From CAYFUF01 sp964346245 (lineage in GTDB: Bacteria > Bacillota > Clostridia > Tissierellales > Peptoniphilaceae), in the NCBI GenBank assembly GCA_964346245.1, contig CAYFUF010000038.1, positions 1 to 11,260 of the forward strand: a stretch of 11,260 nt of DNA, given 5' to 3'. The number at the start of each line of letters is the position of its first letter. The first letter of the stretch is position 1. Of the stretch, positions 7,000 to 11,260 are shown in pieces. The notes beneath the pieces are model-generated. The model was not told the DNA's origin, did not search any database, and saw only the letters and a program-made list of their open reading frames with translations. The position numbers and the translations under genes are program-made.

Positions 7000-7073
7000 T
7001 TTCCATTCTTACGGAAAGGGCATATACTTTCCTTCTTAAAGGAAACAAATAATAATTTCCATCTATAGGGAAA
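7000..7073. promoter_or_regulatory. Three tandem dyads TTTCC-N8-GGAAA with 28-bp period
   Basis: Three 18-bp inverted repeats occupy 7000-7017, 7028-7045 and 7056-7073. Each has perfect TTTCC and GGAAA arms and an 8-bp centre, and their centres are exactly 28 bp apart. They sit 28-101 bp upstream of the satD start codon. The constant geometry indicates binding sites for a dimeric DNA-binding protein. No regulator other than SatD with its C-terminal HTH is encoded next to them, so SatD is the obvious candidate. Confidence 0.7.
7021..7048 (-). promoter_or_regulatory. Possible satD promoter overlapping the middle dyad
   Basis: On the minus strand TTGTTT (7043-7048) is followed after 16 bp by TATATG (7021-7026). 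The hexamers are weak matches to the sigma-A consensus, but the middle dyad (7028-7045) fills the spacer, a classic place for a repressor to block RNA polymerase. Low confidence without a mapped start. Confidence 0.25.
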
Positions 7074-7140
7074 GTATGACCCATAGGTCCCTGCTTGTCA
7101 AGTCATGAGGTCGGTCAGGTATCGTTAAAGTATTAAGCCA

Positions 7141-7182
7141 GCGCCGCCCAGGTGCCGCTAAAGCGGCAGCCTGGGCGGGCGC
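7141..7182. other. Strong G+C-rich hairpin in the satD-deoD divergent region
   Basis: The left arm GCGCCGCCCAGGTGCCGC (7141-7158) pairs with 7163-7182 across a TAAA loop. There are about 18 paired positions and two single-nucleotide bulges. No T run follows on either strand, so it is not a standard intrinsic terminator. It lies between divergent genes and far from both start codons. It may be a small structured transcript, a barrier between promoters, or a dispersed repeat. Confidence 0.45.
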
Positions 7183-7200
7183 GTCAACAGCGGTCAACAG
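7183..7200. repeat. Short direct repeat GTCAACAG-CG-GTCAACAG
   Basis: Two exact 8-bp copies (7183-7190 and 7193-7200) are spaced by CG, so the period is 10 bp, one helical turn. They directly follow the G+C-rich hairpin and lie about 45 bp upstream of the candidate deoD -35. They could be half-sites for an activator, or chance. Confidence 0.3.
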
Positions 7201-7260
7201 ATCCCTATCGCCCTCCATGCACTCAACTGAAAGTGCAAGCTCTGCTTGCTTGAAAGGGAT
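7201..7260 (+). other. Foldable segment upstream of deoD with two competing hairpins
   Basis: An outer pair ATCCCT/AGGGAT (7201-7206 and 7255-7260) encloses two hairpins. One is TGCACT/AGTGCA (7218-7223 and 7232-7237). The other is GCAAGC-TCT-GCTTGC (7235-7249). The two hairpins share GCA at 7235-7237, so they exclude each other. This resembles a switching leader, but no known riboswitch consensus is evident and the best promoter candidate starts inside the segment, so it may not be transcribed with deoD. Confidence 0.25.
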
Positions 7261-7274
7261 TTCCTCGCTATCAT
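7246..7274 (+). promoter_or_regulatory. Candidate sigma-A promoter for deoD
   Basis: TTGCTT (7246-7251) and TATCAT (7269-7274) are separated by 17 bp. The -10 matches TATAAT in five of six positions and the -35 in three of six. Transcription would start near 7281, leaving a leader of about 40 nt before the deoD start. The -35 overlaps the right arm of a hairpin sequence. Confidence 0.4.
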
Positions 7275-7322
7275 AAAAGTAGCTGAATAAGCAGCATAGG
7301 AAAGAATACTAAGGAGGAAAAG

Positions 7323-8033
7323 ATGATTCCCACACCACATATTGGCGCAACTTCACCAGACCAAATTGCTAGCACCGTTTTGATGCCAGGCGACCCCTTA
7401 CGAGCTAAGTTTCTCGCCGAGACCTACCTCGAGGATGTGACCTGCTTCAACGAGGTTCGCGGCATGCTCGGTTTCACCGGCTACTATAAGGGGAAGAGAG
7501 TCTCCGTCATGGGCTCCGGCATGGGCATTCCATCGGCCATGATCTACTACTACGAACTCTTCAACTTCTACGATGTCCAAACCATCATCCGTGTCGGCAC
7601 CGCTGGCGGCCTTAACCCGGACCTAGAGATTCGAGACATCGTCGTTGCAACAGGCGCCCATACGCCTAACTCCGTTGTCCGCGGCAAGTTCGATGAAATC
7701 ATGTTTGCCCCAACGCCAAGCTTTGACCTGGTCATGAAAGCCTACGAGTTCAGCAAAGAGCACGACTTCCGCGTCCACTTTGGCACCGTCCTCAGCTCGG
7801 ATGAGTTCTACCGCAAGTGGGACCCACAGGTAATCGAAAACCTCATCAAGTACGGCACCCTTGCCGTCGAGATGGAAGCGGCCGGTCTCTTCATGACTGC
7901 CCGTGAAGCAGGCAAGGACGCCTTGGTCGTCTGCACCGTTTCCGACCACTCCGAAGGAGAAGAATCAGCAGAAATCAGGGAAAGAGCCTACACCCAGATG
8001 ATGGAATTGTGCCTAGAGATTGCACCAGAGTAA
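7323..8033 (+). CDS. deoD: Purine-nucleoside phosphorylase, DeoD type
   Basis: A complete 236-residue hexameric-type purine-nucleoside phosphorylase. It cleaves (deoxy)purine nucleosides with phosphate to base and (deoxy)ribose-1-phosphate in purine salvage, in the cytosol. Key positions seen: H6 near the N-terminus; MPGDPLRAK (21-29, phosphate loop with R27); R46; GSGMGIPS (64-71); R90 in IIRVGTAGG; VEMEAAGLF (182-190) with the E-M-E ribose contacts; and SDH (207-209), whose D208 corresponds to the catalytic aspartate 204 of the E. coli enzyme. AAGGAGG lies 5 nt before the ATG. It stands alone on the plus strand, without deoB, deoC or pupG beside it. A damaged aldo/keto reductase gene follows 45 bp later. 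Confidence 0.95.
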   Translation: MIPTPHIGATSPDQIASTVLMPGDPLRAKFLAETYLEDVTCFNEVRGMLGFTGYYKGKRVSVMGSGMGIPSAMIYYYELFNFYDVQTIIRVGTAGGLNPDLEIRDIVVATGAHTPNSVVRGKFDEIMFAPTPSFDLVMKAYEFSKEHDFRVHFGTVLSSDEFYRKWDPQVIENLIKYGTLAVEMEAAGLFMTAREAGKDALVVCTVSDHSEGEESAEIRERAYTQMMELCLEIAPE

Positions 8034-8193
8034 GAGCGTCCACACCTTTTCCATCGTCAAACAGAAAAGGGGACAAGTATGAGTTTTCCAGAAGTGAAGC
8101 ACAAGCTAGGCCTCGGCTGCATGAGGCTTACCACCATAGATGATGACAATGCACAAATTGACCTAGATGCTTTCTCCGCCATGTGGGCATGTC

Positions 8194-8403
8194 CTTCCAC
8201 GACAGCCCCCAGGTGCTGGATGAAATTCTCACCGCCTATCCCGAGCTCNNNNNNNNNNNNNNNNNNNNNNNNNNNNNNNNNNNNNNNNNNNNNNNNNNNN
8301 NNNNNNNNNNNNNNNNNNNNNNNNNNNNNNNNNNNNNNNNNNNNNNNNCTTCCACGACAGCCCCCAGGTGCTGGATGAAATTCTCACCGCCTATCCCGAG
8401 CTC
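8194..8403 (+). repeat. Exact 55-bp direct repeat flanking the assembly gap
   Basis: Bases 8194-8248 and 8349-8403 are identical over 55 bp, and each copy abuts the N run (8249-8348). The pattern is that of two contig ends sharing one k-mer and joined by a scaffolder with a fixed 100-N spacer, not of a biological duplication. Within the reductase remnant both copies encode HDSPQVLDEILTAYPEL. Confidence 0.85.
8249..8348. other. Assembly gap of 100 N
   Basis: Exactly 100 unresolved bases. This length is a conventional placeholder, so the true distance is unknown and may be negative (overlap). Everything inferred about the reductase gene across this point depends on how the gap resolves. Confidence 0.95.
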
Positions 8404-8678
8404 CGCTTCGCTGCTCAGCCAGAGGGTGTCTTCATGGTCCTCTCCGGCATGAGCAACATGAGCCAGCTGAAAGAAAACATCGAGATCTTCAAAGACCTCA
8501 AACCCCTCAGTCAACAAGGGGAAGAGGCTGCTCTGCAAATCCGGGCCATCCTCGAACAACAAAACCGCATCGACTGCACCAACTGTCGCTACTGCGTCGA
8601 AACCTGCCCCCAATTCCTGCCCATCCGCCAGCTCCTCAAGGATGTCGCCGATCTCTTTGAACAAGATTAATACCTCGG

Positions 8679-8710
8679 GGGCCATACTCCAATAAACACG
8701 TTTATGGCCC
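8679..8710 (+). terminator. Hairpin after the reductase remnant
   Basis: GGGCC (8679-8683) pairs with GGCCC (8706-8710), and ATAAA (8692-8696) with TTTAT (8701-8705) around a CACG loop, leaving an 8-nt bulge. Alternatively GGGCCATA pairs directly with TATGGCCC. It begins 8 nt after the stop codon. Only two T residues follow, so it is at best a weak intrinsic terminator for the deoD-side genes. Confidence 0.35.
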
Positions 8711-8733
8711 TTGCCTGTCTACACAAAAACTAC

Positions 8734-8762
8734 TTGTCAACTTCCCCTTAAACTCCTATAAT
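8734..8762 (+). promoter_or_regulatory. Strong sigma-A promoter of the tRNA-Ala gene
   Basis: TTGTCA (8734-8739) and a perfect TATAAT (8757-8762) are spaced by 17 bp. The predicted start at about 8769-8771 leaves a leader of 7-9 nt before the mature tRNA 5' end, as expected for a stable-RNA gene. Confidence 0.85.
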
Positions 8763-8777
8763 AATAGAACATGACTC

Positions 8778-8850
8778 GGGGAATTAGCTCAGCTGGGAGA
8801 GCGCATGGCTGGCAGCCATGAGGTCAGGGGTTCGAGCCCCCTATTCTCCA
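8778..8850 (+). tRNA. tRNA-Ala (anticodon GGC)
   Basis: A 73-nt cloverleaf folds fully. The acceptor GGGGAAT (8778-8784) pairs with ATTCTCC (8843-8849), and the discriminator A is at 8850. The third acceptor pair is G3-U70, the hallmark identity element of alanine tRNA. The anticodon stem CATGG/CCATG encloses CTGGCAG, giving anticodon GGC, which reads GCC and GCU. The T-arm is AGGGG-TTCGAGC-CCCCT. The terminal CCA is not encoded. Its 3' half borders the integrated element. Confidence 0.95.
8829..8850. other. Probable attachment-site region in the 3' end of tRNA-Ala
   Basis: A tyrosine integrase gene ends 64 bp beyond this tRNA, pointing toward it, and base composition drops sharply from 8851. 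Integrases of this type commonly recombine within the T-arm and acceptor 3' half of a tRNA gene and restore it. The core probably lies within these 22 bases. The second copy would be at the far end of the element, outside the window, so the exact core cannot be fixed here. Confidence 0.55.
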
Positions 8851-8864
8851 TAAATCCTTATACA

Positions 8865-8888
8865 AGTGTTGAAAACACTAGATTTTAT
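8865..8888 (+). terminator. Terminator-like hairpin after tRNA-Ala
   Basis: AGTGTT-GAA-AACACT (8865-8879) is a 6-bp stem with a 3-nt loop, followed by AGATTTTAT. It would end the tRNA transcript and, on the other strand, faces the 3' end of the integrase gene. The T run is short. Confidence 0.45.
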
Positions 8889-8914
8889 AAATTTTGACAC
8901 GATTATGGCACGAT

Positions 8915-10042
8915 TTAGAAACTTTCCATGTATTTTGCGAAGTTATCCATATTCTCTTTCTTTGTGCGATCAGTAACATGATTGTATATTTGCATAGTAG
9001 TAGCAATATCATCATGTCCTAAGCGATCTTGTACGGACTTCACCGACCAACCTGCCTCGAAAAGAAGGGAACAGTGAGTATGTCGTAACACATGTAAGCC
9101 TATTTTCTTAAGATTGTTTCTTTCACATACTCGATTTAAATGCTGGAGTGGTTTGCTAAGGCATATCCAATTCCCCTTTGAGTTAGGAAAGATGAAATTA
9201 TACCTACTGATAGGCCGTATCTTAAGTGTATTCCACTCTTTGAGTACGAGTAAGGTCTTCCTATCGATATCGACTACTCGATTGCCTGCATCAGTCTTAG
9301 AACTTAATTTAAGGTATTCTCTATTACCTTTTCCTACCGTAATGTTTTTATTTATAGTTATAGTTGATTTCTTCCAATCAATATCACTCCAAGTAAGCGC
9401 TAGTGCTTCTCCTCTTCGCATGCCTGTATAAGCCAAGAGGTGGAAATAGGTATACCAAAGAGGTTGACCCTCTTCTTCCAGTGCTTTGAGTAGCTGGTTC
9501 AGTTCTTCTGCTTCAAGAAATTGTGTTTTGGTTTTTTCGGTTTTGCGTTCTGGCGGGAAGATAATCGCTCTAAATGGTGTTTGAATATTCAGCCCATAGA
9601 GATCCACCGCATATTGATATACACGCTTTACGTAGTTAAATACTTTTTTATAATTTACAAAAGTTTTATATAAATAGTCGACTATTTCTTGCATATGTCG
9701 TGGCTTTAGTTGGTCAATTTTGACATGACCTAGATATGGTAAAATGTGTAAATCAAAGTAGCTTATCGTCTTGTTTAAGGTTGAAGATTCTACTGTCTTC
9801 GTGTATAGTACAATTCAATCGTTATAGACTTCTTCAAAAGTAATTTGCTTTACTGCTTTTTCAAGGCTGTTGTCAAACTTATATTGCCTGTCAGCAAAAT
9901 ATTTCTTGGCATCGGTTCTTGTATCAAATCCTCTTTTTGTAATGTGTACTTCTTTGCCCGTTATATCATCTATGCCAAGGTAGGCCTTTACTAGCCATTT
10001 TTCTTTTCCATTTTTAAGCTTGTATTTTTTGTAGGTTGCCAT
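8915..10042 (-). pseudogene. int: Tyrosine site-specific integrase with one in-frame TGA
   Basis: One continuous reading frame of 375 codons plus stop, interrupted only by TGA at 9815-9817 (codon 76, in YND-stop-IVLYTK). The start at 10042 follows AAGGAGG with 4-nt spacing. Residues about 1-58 form the N-terminal arm-binding domain (MATYKKYKLKNGKEKWLVKAY). Residues about 65-165 form the SAM-like core-binding domain, broken by the stop. The catalytic domain is intact: R209 (GMRRGEAL), a candidate K249, H317 and R320 (HVLRH), H343 (LGHDDI) and nucleophile Y353 (QIYNH). Length is normal for phage and ICE integrases. A tryptophan (TGG) is common at this position in such sequences, so a single G-to-A change probably made the stop. 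The gene reads toward the tRNA it would have used. An internal start such as the ATG at 9694 would lack the arm domain. Confidence 0.9.
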
Positions 10043-10059
10043 AAGACCTCCTTTCGTGT

Positions 10060-10112
10060 AAAAAGAAGGCTTATCTGCTATACTGTTCATGTGTGATGTA
10101 GAGCGATAAGCC
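10060..10112 (-). terminator. Hairpin with U-tract upstream of the integrase
   Basis: Read on the minus strand, GGCTTATC and GATAAGCC are perfect 8-bp arms (plus 10105-10112 and 10068-10075) around 29 nt, followed at once by TTCTTTTT. It lies after the lipoprotein stop and 18 bp before the integrase start. It could end the lysogeny transcript and so insulate or attenuate integrase expression. The loop is long for a textbook terminator. Confidence 0.5.
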
Positions 10113-10121
10113 TATGTCTTT

Positions 10122-10160
10122 CCCTCACTTTGTTGGTAGCAGAGTGGGGGATGTTTTTTT
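10122..10160 (+). terminator. Plus-strand-type intrinsic terminator with no gene before it
   Basis: CCCTCACT (10122-10129) pairs with AGTGGGGG (10143-10150), 8 bp with one G-U, followed by ATG and seven T residues. The orientation serves a plus-strand transcript, yet all genes here are on the minus strand. It may stop antisense transcription entering from the host side or end a small RNA. On the minus strand the same stem has only weak terminator character. Confidence 0.5.
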
Positions 10161-10163
10161 GTT

Positions 10164-10925
10164 TTATGGTAACTTAATCCATGTTTCGTCTTCAAACACG
10201 ATGTATCCACTTTCACCAGCTGGGCGTATTAATGCTACAGATCCTGATTGTGAGCCTCCTTCATACATTTGACCACCAAACTCATTACCGTAAGAAACGA
10301 AGTTATCACTTTTGTATTCAGAATAATCATCTCTATAGTACCTAAACATGTAGGTACTGGTGTAGTATGGGTCGTCATTCACACTTTTATATTTATTCAG
10401 TATCAGCTCCGCATCAAAAAATATAACTTCTTCATTTTCTCCAATTTCATTAAAGATATTCTCTGACATCATTCGATTTATTGCCTCTTCACCAGTTATC
10501 AAATTGCTAAGGTTTAAAGTTAAATCAAATTCATTTCCAAAAAAATCTTCACCAGACAAAATCATAGAATCGCCAAACTCAAAGGGGTTTAATCTTTTTC
10601 CTATGTTTGGTTCTTTAGAGGGCTTTTCTACTGGTTTTTCAATTACTTCAGATGATTCATCACTCATATCCTCTATACTTTTGGATAGTTTAGTATTCTC
10701 GTCTTCTAGTTGAGATATTTGTTCTTCTAACTCCTTGATCTTATCTTCATATTCTTTTACGTCATTTGTGTTAGAAGATGACTCTTGAGTGTCCGATGAT
10801 TGGTTTTCTATACTTGATTCTACTAACTCACTACTACTTACCGCTACTTCTGAACTTTCTTCCCCTCCTCCGCATGCTACTAGTAAAAATGATAGTCCTC
10901 CAATGATTAACAGTTTCTTCTTCAT
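10164..10925 (-). CDS. Ser-rich coiled-coil lipoprotein in the lysogeny module
   Basis: A 253-residue predicted lipoprotein. The signal peptide MKKKLLIIGGLSFLLVAC has lipobox LVAC (C18). A Ser/Glu-rich segment (about 21-55) leads into a charged coiled coil (about 56-92, KIKELEEQISQLEDENTKL). A Pro/Lys spacer (about 96-110) follows, then a globular C-terminal domain of about 140 residues rich in aromatic and acidic residues, which I do not recognise. AAGGAGG lies 6 nt before the ATG, inside the end of the ImmA-like gene, and only 1 nt separates the genes, so both are made together from the lysogenic transcript. In temperate phages of lactic streptococci a lipoprotein gene at this place (for example ltp of phage TP-J34) excludes superinfecting phage. 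The same role is an inference here, as no sequence similarity can be claimed. Confidence 0.7.
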   Translation of the reverse strand: MKKKLLIIGGLSFLLVACGGGEESSEVAVSSSELVESSIENQSSDTQESSSNTNDVKEYEDKIKELEEQISQLEDENTKLSKSIEDMSDESSEVIEKPVEKPSKEPNIGKRLNPFEFGDSMILSGEDFFGNEFDLTLNLSNLITGEEAINRMMSENIFNEIGENEEVIFFDAELILNKYKSVNDDPYYTSTYMFRYYRDDYSEYKSDNFVSYGNEFGGQMYEGGSQSGSVALIRPAGESGYIVFEDETWIKLP

Positions 10926-10926
10926 T

Positions 10927-11260
10927 TTAGTCCTCCTTAATGAAAATTATTTCTTCGGGCATACCATATTTATTCGCTAATTCTTTAGCGTTTAAACCAT
11001 AGTCTTCGAACGGATCGAATTTCACATCTAATAATTTAGTCGCAAAATAGCTTGCTTCTTTTTCTATGCACCCTTGCTTAAAAAGTTGTTGACAATGTGC
11101 AAGCTCCACATCATGCAGTATAGCATGTCCGACTTCATGAGCTAGGGTAAAGGCGGTCAATTCTTCTGGGCAACAGTTGGAAAGATAGATTAGTTCTTTA
11201 TTTGCTAAGTCCATATAACAAGCATAATCACCATTCAAAATTGGAGAGTCAGAGTCTATA
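10927..11260 (-). CDS. ImmA/IrrE-type metallopeptidase, C-terminal part
   Basis: The reading frame is open to the window edge, so the N-terminus lies outside; 110 residues are visible. The zinc motif HExxH is seen in LAHEVGHAILHDVE, preceded by an aspartate-rich stretch (IDSDSPILNGDYACYMDL). Downstream, KEASYFATKLL (the E-A-x-x-F-A pattern) would supply the third ligand. This is the M78 peptidase pattern of ImmA/IrrE proteins, which in mobile elements cleave the element's own repressor and so trigger induction. A repressor gene would be expected just beyond the window. A TTG within the frame near 11238 is not a credible start because the frame continues upstream. Confidence 0.85.
   Translation of the reverse strand, partial: IDSDSPILNGDYACYMDLANKELIYLSNCCPEELTAFTLAHEVGHAILHDVELAHCQQLFKQGCIEKEASYFATKLLDVKFDPFEDYGLNAKELANKYGMPEEIIFIKED

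Larger units (their letters stand above)
8079..8670 (+). pseudogene. Aldo/keto reductase with C-terminal 4Fe-4S, internally deleted
   Basis: Three pieces of an aldo/keto reductase of the ferredoxin-carrying group are present, but not the whole gene (normally about 370-390 residues). Residues from 8079 give the usual N-terminus (LGLGCMRLTTIDDDNAQID...DAFSAM). The sequence then jumps, out of frame, to the middle segment GMSFHDSPQVLDEIL (8186 on). The 100-N gap follows, after which the middle segment repeats and runs straight from AYPEL into RFAAQPEGVFMVLSGMSNM, skipping the catalytic-barrel portion between. The final cluster CTNCRYCVETCPQFLPIRQ looks like the first half of ferredoxin site 1 joined to the second half of site 2. 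The ATG has AGGGG 6 nt upstream, and a weak CCTTTT/AAAAGG hairpin (8045-8070) covers that site. It may be a decayed gene or a misassembly. Confidence 0.7.

Noticed and set aside
6349..7068. Plus-strand ORF of 239 codons
   Set aside because: It is antisense to satD over nearly its whole length, has no domain, and its end runs through the dyad array.
7000..7073. CRISPR-like array
   Set aside because: The repeats are only short dyad arms of 5 bp with conserved spacing, with no 24-37-bp direct repeat and no cas genes.
7201..7322. Purine riboswitch upstream of deoD
   Set aside because: The conserved purine-aptamer core and loop sequences are not present; only generic hairpins are seen.
8194..8403. 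Biological tandem duplication in the reductase gene
   Set aside because: Both copies end or begin exactly at the N run, which is better explained by overlapping contig ends.
9815..9817. UGA read as tryptophan or selenocysteine
   Set aside because: The ferredoxin gene in this window ends with TGA (followed by TAA) and Trp is coded by TGG elsewhere; no SECIS-like hairpin is evident just after the codon, and integrases are not selenoproteins.
9694..9840. Frameshift in the integrase
   Set aside because: Both halves are in the same frame and the sequence between translates as plausible core-binding domain; only one stop codon separates them.

Overview
The window looks like the chromosome of a low-G+C Gram-positive bacterium, probably in the Lactobacillales and possibly related to Aerococcaceae. 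The evidence is GGAGG-type ribosome sites, lipoproteins with Ser/Glu-rich linkers, a SatD/DUF3307 gene pair and a Gram-positive-type lysogeny module. No 16S rRNA is present, so the taxon is an inference. The first ~8.8 kb is moderately G+C-rich and gene-dense. From about 8851 to the end the DNA is visibly A+T-rich, with different codon use, and this part is foreign.

Layout. Positions 1-6972 hold minus-strand genes. In order of coordinate they are: a metallo-beta-lactamase-fold hydrolase (208-1203); a DAACS-type acidic amino acid/dicarboxylate symporter overlapping the end of an RmlD-type NAD(P)-dependent reductase (1340-3530); a three-gene redox operon (TlpA-like thioredoxin-fold lipoprotein, a 59-residue CXXC peptide, and a NapH-like membrane ferredoxin; 3621-5413); and an overlapping SatD-DUF3307 pair (5505-6972). 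The 350-bp divergent region 6973-7322 holds three identical-geometry dyads upstream of satD, a strong G+C-rich hairpin, and a foldable leader or promoter region for deoD. On the plus strand follow deoD (7323-8033) and a wrecked aldo/keto reductase gene (8079-8670) that contains a 100-N assembly gap flanked by a 55-bp duplicate.

A tRNA-Ala(GGC) gene with a near-ideal promoter lies at 8778-8850. Immediately beyond it starts an integrated element, most likely a temperate prophage. Its genes, all minus strand, are a tyrosine integrase with a single in-frame TGA (8915-10042), a Ser-rich coiled-coil lipoprotein (10164-10925), and the C-terminal part of an ImmA/IrrE-type metallopeptidase running off the window (10927-11260). 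The order int - lipoprotein - ImmA matches lysogeny modules of temperate phages in the Lactobacillales. The lipoprotein is therefore a candidate superinfection-exclusion or lysogenic-conversion factor.

How the parts work together. The redox operon is best read as an electron path from cytoplasm to cell surface: membrane ferredoxin, then CXXC peptide, then TlpA-like lipoprotein. The satD region suggests a small regulator-membrane-protein unit: SatD carries motifs resembling a nucleotidyl-cyclase/GGDEF palm plus a C-terminal helix-turn-helix, and three 18-bp dyads with an exact 28-bp period sit just upstream of it. These two loci, and the just-broken integrase, are the most interesting parts of the window.
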